Shown here one piece after another: positions 55,454 to 64,000 of a stretch of DNA of 64,000 bases. The translations under genes and the position numbers were made by a program. How positions within the stretch are numbered: position 1 is the stretch's first letter; each line of letters begins with the position of its first letter. The notes under the pieces are model-generated. The model was not told where the DNA came from, ran no database searches, and saw only the letters and a list, made by a program, of their open reading frames with translations. Location: the NCBI RefSeq assembly GCF_039545135.1, contig NZ_BAABRU010000012.1, positions 62,001 through 126,000 of the forward strand, read 5' to 3'. The DNA is from Herpetosiphon gulosus. Lineage in GTDB: Bacteria > Chloroflexota > Chloroflexia > Chloroflexales > Herpetosiphonaceae.

Positions 55454-56161
55454 ATGCGAATCTGGGCTATTGCCGACTTGCACCTTGCTGGCGGGCAGGA
55501 TAAACCAATGGATGTCTTTGGTGCTCATTGGCGTAATCATGCTGCAACCATCGCCAAGGCTTGGCACGAATCCGTTGCCGCCGATGATTTGGTGTTGATC
55601 GCTGGCGATATTTCGTGGGCCATGCATCTGAATGATGTTCGCGCCGATCTCGCTTGGATCGAGGCACTACCCGGCAAAAAGGTGCTGTGCAAGGGTAACC
55701 ACGATTATTGGTGGAGCAGCAAAAATAAGGTTCGCGCCATCTTGCCGCCCTCGTTGCAGATTGTCGATTGCGATGCAGTAGTTGTCGATCAGATTGTCGT
55801 TTGTGGTACGCGTGGTTGGGCTGTGCCTGGCGACCGTGATTTTGATAAAACCACCGATCAGCGGATTTATGAGCGCGAACTTGGGCGTTTAGAACGAGCC
55901 TTGGCCGGAGCACAGGTGCTGGCTGAGGAGGTTCGCCCGATCTATGTGTTATTACATTTCCCGCCCTTCCGCGATGGCCAGCCAACCGAATTTGCCAAAC
56001 GCATCGCCGCCGCTCATGCTCATACCTGTGTTTATGGCCACCTCCACCAAGCTGAACAATGGGCCAATGCCACAACTGGCCAGGTCGAAACAGTTTTCTA
56101 TCAATTAACTGCCTGCGATGCCCTCGGTTTTAAACCGCTGCTATTAACCGATAATCCTTAA
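55454..56161 (+). CDS. Calcineurin-like metallophosphoesterase
   Basis: 235 residues. Metal-binding motifs in order: ADLHLAGG, LIAGDISWAMH, CKGNHDYWW, LLHFPPFRDGQP and YGHLHQAEQ. These match cytoplasmic phosphoesterases of the YkuE/YpbG type. The DISWAM and GNHDYWW phrases are typical of a conserved Firmicutes/Chloroflexota subfamily. The substrate is unknown. It is followed directly by the xylanase promoter. Confidence 0.92.
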   Translation: MRIWAIADLHLAGGQDKPMDVFGAHWRNHAATIAKAWHESVAADDLVLIAGDISWAMHLNDVRADLAWIEALPGKKVLCKGNHDYWWSSKNKVRAILPPSLQIVDCDAVVVDQIVVCGTRGWAVPGDRDFDKTTDQRIYERELGRLERALAGAQVLAEEVRPIYVLLHFPPFRDGQPTEFAKRIAAAHAHTCVYGHLHQAEQWANATTGQVETVFYQLTACDALGFKPLLLTDNP

Positions 56162-56179
56162 GTTTTTCTAAAGATCCTC

Positions 56180-56207
56180 TTGACAAATCATTGTTTCTTA
56201 ATATATC
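56180..56207 (+). promoter_or_regulatory. Promoter of the xylanase gene
   Basis: TTGACA (56180-56185), 16-base spacer, TATATC (56202-56207). A regulator-box-like palindrome lies seven bases downstream. Confidence 0.75.
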
Positions 56208-56214
56208 TTTACTT

Positions 56215-56228
56215 TGGGAGCGGTCTCA
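56215..56228 (+). promoter_or_regulatory. CelR/CebR-like LacI-family operator
   Basis: TGGGAGCGGTCTCA matches the known actinobacterial cellulose/xylan operator TGGGAGCGCTCCCA at 12 of 14 positions. It covers the likely transcription start, seven bases after the -10 box, which is the place for repression by a sugar-sensing LacI-type protein. The regulator gene is not in the window. Confidence 0.6.
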
Positions 56229-56315
56229 AGATAAAAATTAACCGTGATGCTGCTCAAACGTCCTCGCCATCATCGCACCAGCCTGCCGCATCGCACCTGT
56301 GATCAAGGAGGATCG

Positions 56316-58190
56316 ATGAACAGCCGACGACGTTACTGGTGGATAGTAGTGATGCTAGGATTAATTGCGGGACAATTCAGTTGGTGGCAGTCAAGCAGTG
56401 GTCAAACCAGCCCCCAAACATTACGGGCAGCTGCTGGCACGTTTTTAATTGGCAGCGCTGCTGATAGCGATTTTTGGAACTTCAGCGATCGCGCTCAATA
56501 TGAAGCAATTTTGGGCGGTCAGTTTAATATTTATACTCCAGGCAACCAATTAAAATGGGATGCCGTGCACCCTCAACGTACAACCTACAATTTTGCGCCA
56601 GTTGATCGGCATATTCAAATTGCCAAAAGCTATGGCCAGCAAATCCACGGCCATACCTTGCTCTGGCATCAGCAAAACCCAAACTGGGTAGCCAACCAAA
56701 ATTGGACAGCCAGTGAGCTAACCAGCATTTTGTATGATCATATTGATACGGTGGTTGGTCGCTACAAAAACGATATTGCAATTTGGGATGTGGCCAACGA
56801 AGTGTTTGATGATAGCGGCATTTATCGGCGCTCGTTCTGGTATAACATTATTGGCCAAAATTATGTTGAATTGGGCTTCAGACGTGCCCGCCAAGCCGAT
56901 TCAGATGCAGTGCTGATTTACAATGATTACAACATCGAAGAAATTAACGCCAAATCGAATGCAGTCTATGCCATGGTCACTGACTTTTTGGCGCGGGGTG
57001 TGCCGATAGATGGGATTGGCTTTCAAATGCACTTGCTCGGTTCTGGCATCAATTACAACAGTTTTGCTCAAAATATGCAGCGCTTTGCTGATTTGGGCTT
57101 GAAAATTTATGTAACCGAAGCCGATGTGCGTTTGCAATTGCCCGCCACAAGTGCAAGTTTGGCCCAACAAGCGACGGTCTATCAAAATGTGCTTGATCGT
57201 TGTTTACGCCAACCAGCCTGCCAAGCCTTCCAATTTTGGGGCTTTACCGATAAATATTCGTGGGTTCCGAATACCTTCCCAGGCTATGGGGCGGCCTTGA
57301 TCTACGATGAACAATACAATCCCAAGCCAGCCTATACCGCCATTTACAATCGTTTATTGCAAGGTCGGGGCGGCACTCCAACCCCAACGAGTGCCCCAAC
57401 TGCTACGCGCACCCCAACAACGCAACCGACGGCGGTTCCAACCAACACGCCGACTAGCAGCCCAACGCCCACCCAAACAGCTCCGCAACCAAAGTTGATT
57501 TTGAGTGCGCCCAGCCAAGTGACGCTTGGGCAAGTCTTTACCTTGACGATTCAATACGTGAATATTGGCTTGCAATATACCACCGTAACCAGCAGCCCAG
57601 CTGGCTTGGTGCAACTTGATCCACCGTTGAGTATGCCTTGTAAATATAACCAACACCCAACTCAATGCAAAAATATCACCTTTAAAGCAACCGCACTTGG
57701 CACAGTTCAATTGAGTGCTAGTGCAACCGGCGAAGTGCCAAGTGCTGGTGGTGGTTGGGCTTGGGGTTCGGCGTTTGCCCAAAATCCAGTCAGCGTCACG
57801 ATTGTTGATACTATTCCTACCAATACGCCAACTCCAACCCCTAGCCCAAGTCCAACTCCAACTGGTGGTGGTTGCCGTGTCAACTATGCTATCAACAGCC
57901 AATGGGGCAATGGCTTTGTGGCCAATGTGACGGTGACCAATGCAAGCAACACGCCGATCAATGGCTGGGCGCTCAATTGGAGTTTTGCGGGCAATCAGCA
58001 AATTAGCAATGCTTGGAACACTAGCCTAACCCAAACTGGCAACGCGGTTGTAGCCCGTAACGCTGGCTGGAACAACCTTATTGCGGCGCAAGGCTCAGCC
58101 TCATTCGGCTTCCAAGCCAGCTATAGTGGCACAAATACCATTCCAACCAGTTTTAGTTTGAATGGGGTTGCCTGCAGCATCGTTCCATAA
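56316..58190 (+). CDS. Secreted GH10 endo-1,4-beta-xylanase with CBM2
   Basis: 624 residues from the ATG at 56316 (AAGGAGG just upstream; the 24-codon extension is rejected). A signal peptide with RRRYWWIVVMLGLIAG. GH10 catalytic domain (about 40-345): acid/base Glu162 in WDVANEVFDD, nucleophile Glu268 in IYVTEADVR, plus HGHTLLWH and WGFTDKYSW. A Thr/Pro linker, an FN/beta module (about 390-500), a second linker and a C-terminal family 2 carbohydrate-binding module (CRVNYAINSQWGNGFVANV, INGWALNWSF) follow. It hydrolyses xylan outside the cell. A terminator follows the stop. Confidence 0.96.
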   Translation: MNSRRRYWWIVVMLGLIAGQFSWWQSSSGQTSPQTLRAAAGTFLIGSAADSDFWNFSDRAQYEAILGGQFNIYTPGNQLKWDAVHPQRTTYNFAPVDRHIQIAKSYGQQIHGHTLLWHQQNPNWVANQNWTASELTSILYDHIDTVVGRYKNDIAIWDVANEVFDDSGIYRRSFWYNIIGQNYVELGFRRARQADSDAVLIYNDYNIEEINAKSNAVYAMVTDFLARGVPIDGIGFQMHLLGSGINYNSFAQNMQRFADLGLKIYVTEADVRLQLPATSASLAQQATVYQNVLDRCLRQPACQAFQFWGFTDKYSWVPNTFPGYGAALIYDEQYNPKPAYTAIYNRLLQGRGGTPTPTSAPTATRTPTTQPTAVPTNTPTSSPTPTQTAPQPKLILSAPSQVTLGQVFTLTIQYVNIGLQYTTVTSSPAGLVQLDPPLSMPCKYNQHPTQCKNITFKATALGTVQLSASATGEVPSAGGGWAWGSAFAQNPVSVTIVDTIPTNTPTPTPSPSPTPTGGGCRVNYAINSQWGNGFVANVTVTNASNTPINGWALNWSFAGNQQISNAWNTSLTQTGNAVVARNAGWNNLIAAQGSASFGFQASYSGTNTIPTSFSLNGVACSIVP

Positions 58191-58210
58191 CAAGCTTAAT
58201 TAAATGTCAA

Positions 58211-58245
58211 TAGCCCCTACTTAGATTAGTATTAAGTAGGGGCTA
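58211..58245 (+). terminator. Terminator of the xylanase gene
   Basis: Perfect 13-base stem TAGCCCCTACTTA / TAAGTAGGGGCTA with a nine-base loop, 21 bases past the stop. No T-run follows. Confidence 0.65.
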
Positions 58246-58292
58246 CGTATTCGATCTAGCTTAATCAAGCTAATCAGGCTAAAATTAAGCTT

Positions 58293-59105
58293 ATGAAAAA
58301 GCAGCCAAAACGCCCAAATTTAATTGGTTTGATTGAACAGCGCCAGTTTGCTGAGGCCTTAGCCGCGTTGAAAAATTTCGGGCCTTGGTCGCGAGAAACT
58401 TTAGATCAAGCGTTAATCGCAACAGCAGCAACAAATTCGCTCAACGTGCTTGATAGTTTGCTGAGTGCAGGGGCCAACCCAAATCGGGCTGATCAATTTG
58501 GACGAACTGCGTTGCATTGGGCGGCTGAGCTTGCTAATACTGCCATAATTGTGCATTTGATAGGCTTTGGTGCAATCATTCAAGCAACGACCAACTATGG
58601 CTATAGTGTGTTGCACTATGCAGTTTTAGCCCGCCAAGCAGGCTTAGTCGAACGATTGCTGGGATTGGGGGCTGATCCGACGGCCCAATTATCAGCTGGC
58701 TGGCAGGCAACTTGGACGGCGCTGCATTTCGCCTATGCGCTTGAAGATTGGCGCTGTATTGGATTATTGACCCCACTAACTCCTACGATTGTGCCGCCAG
58801 CTGTCGATGGTCATCGGATTAAAGGTACTTATGATGTGGTTATGGCAACCAACGATTGGCATACTCCACGCCCTATTAGCTCAATGACCCAGCGTTGCCC
58901 AGCATGTGCTGAATTGATGATCTACAATACTGGGCATACTTTTGATGATTCAGGTATTTTGGCTGATCGAATTGAGTTATATAGGTGTGCCAACTGTGGT
59001 GAGCAATTTTGGTCAGATAGTACTGCCCGCCGAGCACAGCCATTGCATCCAATCGATACGTTTGATTTCAAACGTGGCGAAAGAAAGATTCTCAAAAGAC
59101 GTTGA
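58293..59105 (+). CDS. Ankyrin-repeat protein with C-terminal zinc ribbon
   Basis: 270 residues. Ankyrin repeats at about 45-150, with LLSAGANPNRADQFGRTALH and LLGLGADPTAQLS as clear units. After a linker, RCPACAELM ... LYRCANCGEQFW forms a CxxC/CxxC zinc-ribbon. Protein-protein binding by the ankyrins and metal binding by the ribbon are inferred; the partner is unknown. No SD before the ATG. Monocistronic, not in an operon with the xylanase. Confidence 0.85.
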   Translation: MKKQPKRPNLIGLIEQRQFAEALAALKNFGPWSRETLDQALIATAATNSLNVLDSLLSAGANPNRADQFGRTALHWAAELANTAIIVHLIGFGAIIQATTNYGYSVLHYAVLARQAGLVERLLGLGADPTAQLSAGWQATWTALHFAYALEDWRCIGLLTPLTPTIVPPAVDGHRIKGTYDVVMATNDWHTPRPISSMTQRCPACAELMIYNTGHTFDDSGILADRIELYRCANCGEQFWSDSTARRAQPLHPIDTFDFKRGERKILKRR

Positions 59106-59139
59106 GTAGTGTTTGTTGGCTAAATACATAACATTATGA

Positions 59140-59391
59140 TTATTTACTTAGTAAGCCCATAAGATGAAAGACTGAACAGAGTGCCGAAGTACTTAGAAGA
59201 AACCAAGAACGAACAGGATTCATTTTTTTGCGAAGCACTATCCATACACCAAAAATGACAGACCCGAAACTGCCAACCAGATCCGACCGTACCCCATCGG
59301 GCAAAAGCGCATGATAGCCCAACATACATCCAATGACGATGAATATACATCCAACGAAAGGGGTGAGATTGGCACTAGATTTCTGGTTCAT
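59140..59391 (-). CDS. Small membrane protein of unknown function
   Basis: 83 residues from the ATG at 59391 (AAGGAAGGG just upstream). Three hydrophobic segments (PFVGCIFIVIGCMLGYHAL, GSFGSVIFGVWIVL, STSALCSVFHLMGLL) with a KKMNPVRS loop. No family recognised. Convergent with the ankyrin gene, 34 bases between stops. Confidence 0.6.
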   Translation of the reverse strand: MNQKSSANLTPFVGCIFIVIGCMLGYHALLPDGVRSDLVGSFGSVIFGVWIVLRKKMNPVRSWFLLSTSALCSVFHLMGLLSK

Positions 59392-59557
59392 AAGCCCTTC
59401 CTTCAAGCGATGAGAAATCTTGTGGTGGTACGCCCAAACATGCGGAAGGTTGCTGTGTGGTTTGCTTTTTAACTACGGATTATCCTAATGCAACCTGTTC
59501 CCTTGAAGGAATGCTAACACGCTATACCATCGTAAAGGAAAGTTTATAAAATAGATT

Positions 59558-59587
59558 AGCGCCACTGAATTTAGGCTTCGTGGCGCT
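59558..59587 (-). terminator. Terminator of the fructose PTS operon
   Basis: Perfect eight-base arms AGCGCCAC / GTGGCGCT with a 14-base loop, 15 bases past the fruA stop; ATTTTAT follows on the minus strand. Confidence 0.65.
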
Positions 59588-59602
59588 GATTGTCATTAAT
59601 AT

Positions 59603-61054
59603 TTAGCGTGCGCTGACCGCTGAAGTTGTGCTAGCACTGGTTTCGCTGCTGGTAACGGGGGTTTGCACTAACGGGCGTTTGAGCGCATACAAGGCGGCAG
59701 CAGTCACGACCGTGCCCACTAAAATTGCCACAATATACAAGCCCAAACTACCAACTGCATTGGGAATTGGCAACACGAACACGCCGCCGTGTGGCACTTG
59801 CAGGGTTGCACCAAAGCTCATCGAGAGTGCTCCCGTAACGGCTGAGCCAAGCATAATCGCTGGAATCACGCGGAAGGGATCACGGGCTGCAAAGGGAATT
59901 GCGCCTTCGGTGATAAACGAAATCCCGAGCACTGCCGCTGCTTTGCCCGCTTCTTGTTCTTCGGCGGTAAAGCGATTTTTGAACAGCAGCGAGGCCAAGG
60001 CCAAACCAAGCGGTGGAGTCATGCCAGCCGCCATCACAGCCGCCATCGGCGCATAGACGTTACTAGCCAACAAGCCAACTGCAAAGGTATAAGCAGCTTT
60101 ATTGACAGGCCCACCCATATCAAAGGCCATCATTGCTCCAAGCAACAAGCCCAGCAAAATCGCGTTTGTGCCTTGCAACCCAGTCAGCCACTCATTCAGG
60201 CTGGTGTTGATGGCACTCACTGGTTTGCCAATCACATAAATCATCAGCAAGCCAACGATAGTGGCACTTAGTAAGGGCAAAATTAATACAGGTTTGAGGC
60301 CAGCCAAGGTTTTTGGCAAACGAATATTGGTGTTCAGCCAATCGGTGGCGTAGCCCGCAATAAAACCAGCGATGATGCCACCCAGGAAGCCTGATCCATT
60401 GCTGCTGGCCAACATCCCGCCAATCATCCCAGGCACTAAACCTGGCCGATCAGCGATTGAGAAAGCAATAAAGCCCGCCAAAATTGGCACCATCAGCGCA
60501 AAGCCCGATTTAGCCCCAATTTGAACCAATGCCCCACCTAACGTATCTTTATATTGATCTTCAACAACTTCGATTCCACCAATTGCAAAGGCCAAGGCAA
60601 TCAGCAAGCCGCCTGCAACCACAAACGGCAACATATACGAAACCCCAGTCATCAGGTGTTTGTAGGGGCCGGAACGGCTGGCTGAGCGCTGAGCCTTGAG
60701 ATCATCGACGGTATCAGCAAGGTTGACTGAGCCGCTAGCGCTATACGTTTTGGCTTGATCAAAGGCGGTTTTGACCATGCCCTGACCATCGGTAATTGCT
60801 GCTTTGGTCGAGGTTTCATAAACCCGTTTACCAACAAAGCGTCCGAGATCAACTTTGGTATCGGCGGCGATAATCACCAAATCGGCTTCACGAATATCGG
60901 TTTCAGTCAGCACATTTTGCGCTCCAACCGAGCCTTGGGTTTCAACTTTAACCTGATGACCAAGGGCTTCTGCGCCACGTTGAACGCCTTCAGCGGCCAT
61001 AAATGTATGGGCAATACCAGTTGGACATGAGGTGATCGCAACGATGCGTGCCAT
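59603..61054 (-). CDS. fruA: PTS fructose-specific EIIBC component
   Basis: 483 residues, SD AAGGAG six bases before the ATG. IIB domain (1-100) with phosphocysteine Cys10 in [15 protein letters not shown] linker with ASRSGPYKH follows, then the IIC transport domain (about 130-460) with [17 protein letters not shown], the [12 protein letters not shown] signature and [15 protein letters not shown]. It carries fructose across the membrane and phosphorylates it to fructose 1-phosphate. No EIIA domain is in this protein. Downstream of fruK by a 370-base gap with repeats. Confidence 0.95.
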   Translation of the reverse strand: MARIVAITSCPTGIAHTFMAAEGVQRGAEALGHQVKVETQGSVGAQNVLTETDIREADLVIIAADTKVDLGRFVGKRVYETSTKAAITDGQGMVKTAFDQAKTYSASGSVNLADTVDDLKAQRSASRSGPYKHLMTGVSYMLPFVVAGGLLIALAFAIGGIEVVEDQYKDTLGGALVQIGAKSGFALMVPILAGFIAFSIADRPGLVPGMIGGMLASSNGSGFLGGIIAGFIAGYATDWLNTNIRLPKTLAGLKPVLILPLLSATIVGLLMIYVIGKPVSAINTSLNEWLTGLQGTNAILLGLLLGAMMAFDMGGPVNKAAYTFAVGLLASNVYAPMAAVMAAGMTPPLGLALASLLFKNRFTAEEQEAGKAAAVLGISFITEGAIPFAARDPFRVIPAIMLGSAVTGALSMSFGATLQVPHGGVFVLPIPNAVGSLGLYIVAILVGTVVTAAALYALKRPLVQTPVTSSETSASTTSAVSAR

Positions 61055-61183
61055 AGGATGCTCCTTGTAACGAGGGTTCGGGTTTCAGTGGCTAGGGATG
61101 AGTATCCCCTTCAATGCCAAGTACCTATTGCCAAACCCTCGTATATTCCGCTAGCCAATAGCCTTAACAATCAGTCCAGCATT

Positions 61184-61277
61184 CCCTCACCCCCGACCCC
61201 TCTCCCACTGCGGCAGGAGAGGGGCGCATGGTTGGATCGGTTCCCCCTCGCCTCGCGGGCGGGAGAGGGGGCGAGGG
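61184..61277. repeat. Palindromic intergenic repeat element, copy F
   Basis: CCCTCACCCCCGACCCCTCT at the left, GGGAGAGGGGGCGAGGG at the right, inner GGTTCCCCCTCGCCTCGCG. Between fruK and fruA. Shortest of the six copies. Confidence 0.83.
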
Positions 61278-61330
61278 AACGAGCACTGGTTGCCAACCCA
61301 ATGAACCATTATAAATAGCCAATAGCCTTA

Positions 61331-61422
61331 CCCTCTGCACCTCTGCGTCAAAACTCTCTTCGCGTCCTTCGTGTTCTTCGCGGTTTCAACGTCTGACCCC
61401 TGCTCCCTAGCCCCTGACCCCT
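61331..61422. repeat. Degenerate dispersed repeat near fruK
   Basis: CCCTCTGCACCTCTGCGTC, CTTCGCGTCCTTCGTGTTCT and CTGACCCCTGCTCCCTAGCC. Same phrases as at 14115-14205 and, in reverse orientation, 27229-27330. It ends three bases before the fruK stop codon region. Confidence 0.65.
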
Positions 61423-61424
61423 TG

Positions 61425-62417
61425 TTAAAGTGGAACGCCCTTGAGTTGATTTGCGCCGCGTTGCAACACATCAAGTTGCGCATTGCATGGGCGAATCACC
61501 ACATCGGCGCGAATGTGCTCGACAATTTCGGCAGCAGGGAGATTACTGCCAAGCTGAGTGATTTTGGCGGCAGCAAAGGCCGTTGCCAAACGGGCACTCG
61601 CGACGAGATCAAGCCCTTGGGTTTGGGCGGCAACCAAGCCCGAAACCATGGCATCGCCTGCGCCGACAGTGCTTTGTACCGCTACACTTGGCGGAATCGC
61701 CACCAAACTTTGGGCATTATCCAAAAAGAGTGCCCCATGTTCACCCATCGAAATCACCACCAATTTGATGCCATGGCTGAGCAGTTCGCGGCCTGCTTTG
61801 GCTGCGGCTTGTTCGCTGGTCAGCGGGTAGCCCACAAATTGCTCAAGTTCAGCAAGGTTGGGCTTGGCAATGGTTGGGGCGGCAGCCAGTCCGTAGCGCA
61901 AGGCCTCGCCGCTGGTATCTAACACAACTTGCTTGCCTGCTGCCCGAATAATTTCGATCAGTTGACCATAAATTGTGCTGGGAATACCTGGCGGCACGTT
62001 GCCCGCCAAAATAAACCATTGATTATCGTCAGCAGCCAAGCGTTTGATCGTGGCGCGAATCGCATCCAATTGCTCGTTGGTTGGAGTCAAACCAGGCAAA
62101 TTAATTTCAGTGGTGCGCTGGGTTTGTTGATCGCTAATTTTGATCCCAACCCGTGGCTGGCCTGGAATCCGAATAAATTGATCATCGATCTGTTTTTCAG
62201 CAAACAATTTATCGAACAATTCGGTGTTTTGATCGCCCAAAAAGCCAGTTGCCACCACCTTATGGCCGTTGGCGGCCAGCAGCGAGGCGACGTTCACGCC
62301 TTTGCCACCAGCATGGCTCTTGAGATCATAGGCCCGATTGACGGTTTCAAGCTGAAAATTATTGATGAAAATCGTTTGGTCGATGGCAGGATTGAGGGTT
62401 AGTGTAACGATACTCAT
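61425..62417 (-). CDS. fruK: 1-phosphofructokinase
   Basis: 330 residues from the ATG at 62417, which overlaps the enzyme I stop as ATGA. PfkB fold: LTLNPAIDQTI, HAGGKGVNVA and the catalytic GAGDAMVSG. It phosphorylates fructose 1-phosphate to fructose 1,6-bisphosphate, the step after FruA. Coupled to enzyme I in translation. Confidence 0.96.
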   Translation of the reverse strand: MSIVTLTLNPAIDQTIFINNFQLETVNRAYDLKSHAGGKGVNVASLLAANGHKVVATGFLGDQNTELFDKLFAEKQIDDQFIRIPGQPRVGIKISDQQTQRTTEINLPGLTPTNEQLDAIRATIKRLAADDNQWFILAGNVPPGIPSTIYGQLIEIIRAAGKQVVLDTSGEALRYGLAAAPTIAKPNLAELEQFVGYPLTSEQAAAKAGRELLSHGIKLVVISMGEHGALFLDNAQSLVAIPPSVAVQSTVGAGDAMVSGLVAAQTQGLDLVASARLATAFAAAKITQLGSNLPAAEIVEHIRADVVIRPCNAQLDVLQRGANQLKGVPL

Positions 62418-64000
62418 AATTGATGTACCTCGGCAGCACTGCGACATGCCAAGGCACGTTGCGCTAGTGCTTGTAAATCGGCCAAGCTATGTTGACGAAT
62501 GGCGGCTTTGAGTTCGGCGATGGCTGGCACACTGACGCTGAGTTCATGCACGCCCAAGCCCACCAAAATCAAGGAACCACGAGCATCGGCGGCAATTCCA
62601 CCACATACGCCAACCCATTTGTTGTGGGCGTTGGCAGCACGGGCGGTCAGGTCGATCATGCGCAACACCGCTGGATGCAGGCCATCAGCTTGGCTGGCTA
62701 ATTGTGGATGTAAACGATCCATTGCCAGGGTGTATTGGGTCAAATCGTTGGTGCCAATCGAGAAGAAATCGACCTCTTGGGCGAATTGTTCGGCTAGCAC
62801 TGCCGCCGATGGCACTTCGACCATGATGCCGAGTGGCACTTGGGGTGCATCGAGTTCGCGGCGAACTTGCTCTGCCAAATCTCGCGCGGCGTACCAATCT
62901 TCCAAGGTGGCAATCATCGGGAACATAATTTTGAGCGGCCCAAAAGCAGCGGCACGATAAATGGCGCGGAGCTGTGGGATAAATAATTCAGGCCGAGCAA
63001 GGCAGAGCCGAATCCCGCGAATACCCAAGAACGAATTATCTTCTTTGGGCAAATCGAGATAGGGTACAACTTTGTCGCCGCCAATATCCAGCGTGCGAAT
63101 AATCACCGAATGGCCCGTCATTGCTTGCACCATATCGCGATAGGCCTCGAATTGTTCTTCCTCGCTGGGAGCACTATCGCGCTCAAGGAACAGAAATTCG
63201 GTGCGCATCAAGCCCACGCCTTCGGCTCCCGCAGCGGCGGCAACGCTCGCATCGGCAACGCGATTGATGTTGGCGGCAATTTCGATCCGATGGCCATCGC
63301 TGGTTTGGGCTGGTTCGAAACGGGTGGCTTGAGCACGCTCGTGTTGCTCGGCCAATTCGGCTTGCAAGTTGGTGGCGGCTTCAATATCGGCACTGCTTGG
63401 GTTGACATATAATTTGCCATTGTAGCCATCGAGAATTGCAATTGCATCTTCGGGCAGAGCCAACAAGCCTTCGCCAGATCCAACGATTGCTGGAATTCCC
63501 AGCGAACGGGCCAAAATTGCGGTGTGCGAAGTTGGGCCACCGCGCACCGTACCAAAGCCCAAAATGGTGTCGGGATCAAAGGCAGCAGTATCGGAGGGAG
63601 TCAAATCGTCGGCCAAAATAATCACGGGCGTGGCCGCATTCAAAGGCCGTTGATGATCGCCGCCAATCAACTGGCGCAACACCCGCTGACCAACATCACT
63701 CAAATCAACTGCGCGGCCAGCTAGCACTTGATCGTCAAGCTTTTCGATTTGGGCCACGCGTCCGCTGATCACCTGATGCCAAGCCCACTCGGCGCTATGT
63801 TTTTCAAATAAGAGGCCGACGGTTTGTTGCACAAGGCTGGTATCGCTTAACATTTCGCTATGCACCCGGAAAATCGCCGCCTTGCCTGAACCAATTCGCG
63901 CTTGTACTTCATCGTAGAGCGTTGATAGTTCTGCTTGCGCGGCGGCCAAGGCTAGTTCAAAGCGATTGACTTCAATCATCGGATCACTTGGCCGATCTTC
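62414..64000 (-). CDS. ptsI: PTS enzyme I (5' end outside window)
   Basis: The frame is open to the window edge: 528 residues visible, with seven before the first Met that still look like enzyme I. The phosphohistidine is in RGGPTSHTAILA (residue about 159), GVGLMRTEFLFL and the phosphoenolpyruvate-binding TNDLTQYTLAMDR follow, and the catalytic Cys is in GVCGGIAAD. Compared with Escherichia EI about 30 residues are missing, unless HPr or another domain is fused upstream. It takes phosphate from phosphoenolpyruvate to start the chain to HPr and FruA. First visible gene of the fructose operon. Confidence 0.95.
   Translation of the reverse strand, partial: EDRPSDPMIEVNRFELALAAAQAELSTLYDEVQARIGSGKAAIFRVHSEMLSDTSLVQQTVGLLFEKHSAEWAWHQVISGRVAQIEKLDDQVLAGRAVDLSDVGQRVLRQLIGGDHQRPLNAATPVIILADDLTPSDTAAFDPDTILGFGTVRGGPTSHTAILARSLGIPAIVGSGEGLLALPEDAIAILDGYNGKLYVNPSSADIEAATNLQAELAEQHERAQATRFEPAQTSDGHRIEIAANINRVADASVAAAAGAEGVGLMRTEFLFLERDSAPSEEEQFEAYRDMVQAMTGHSVIIRTLDIGGDKVVPYLDLPKEDNSFLGIRGIRLCLARPELFIPQLRAIYRAAAFGPLKIMFPMIATLEDWYAARDLAEQVRRELDAPQVPLGIMVEVPSAAVLAEQFAQEVDFFSIGTNDLTQYTLAMDRLHPQLASQADGLHPAVLRMIDLTARAANAHNKWVGVCGGIAADARGSLILVGLGVHELSVSVPAIAELKAAIRQHSLADLQALAQRALACRSAAEVHQL

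Overview
The window (64 kb, about 51% G+C by eye) looks like a chromosomal segment of a filamentous Chloroflexota bacterium, most probably Herpetosiphon or a close relative. This is inferred from several things together: large secreted multidomain proteins with a short C-terminal tail of the YLP(L/M)V type, an SpvB/RHS giant protein, the style of the two-component and lipoprotein genes, and many short palindromic intergenic repeats. No rRNA, tRNA, CRISPR array, phage or complete insertion sequence was recognised. Several calls depend on start codons chosen from Shine-Dalgarno (SD) sequences.

Layout. 1-5.5 kb: 3' part of a secreted KP-43-like subtilase. 5.6-10.8 kb (minus): RNase J, a small membrane protein, a family-4 uracil-DNA glycosylase and a compact fsa-pgsA-plsY operon (aldolase plus phospholipid synthesis). 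11-21 kb: a lipoprotein with four repeated modules, a methyltransferase, a gene broken by an in-frame amber codon, the redox repressor Rex with a promoter/operator, a histidine kinase/response regulator pair and a Tat-exported PhoX-like phosphatase. 21.1-28.7 kb (plus): peptide deformylase, then sugar-nucleotide and exopolysaccharide genes (UDP-xylose synthase type, O-antigen ligase type, a second epimerase, a flippase-like membrane protein, a GT4 glycosyltransferase).

28.7-44.1 kb (minus) is a branched-chain amino acid supercluster read as ilvD-ilvB-ilvN-(38-aa ORF)-ilvC-leuA-pheA-cimA-ilvE-GNAT-leuC-leuD-leuB. It starts at a near-consensus promoter followed by a 30-codon leader peptide rich in Ile, Leu and Val, and by mutually exclusive antiterminator and terminator hairpins. 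This is a textbook-type transcription attenuator and is the most striking regulatory find here. Nearly every long gap inside the cluster holds a palindromic repeat element of about 100 bp.

44.1-53.1 kb (minus): a 2028-residue secreted RHS/SpvB protein with a variable C-terminal domain, followed by a very AT-rich small membrane gene (candidate immunity gene) and a train of small unknown genes including two paralogues. 53.5-59.4 kb: a large membrane protein, a metallophosphoesterase, a GH10 xylanase with CBM2 preceded by a CelR/CebR-like operator, and an ankyrin/zinc-ribbon protein. 59.6-64 kb (minus): a fructose PTS operon (enzyme I, fruK, fruA) running off the right edge.
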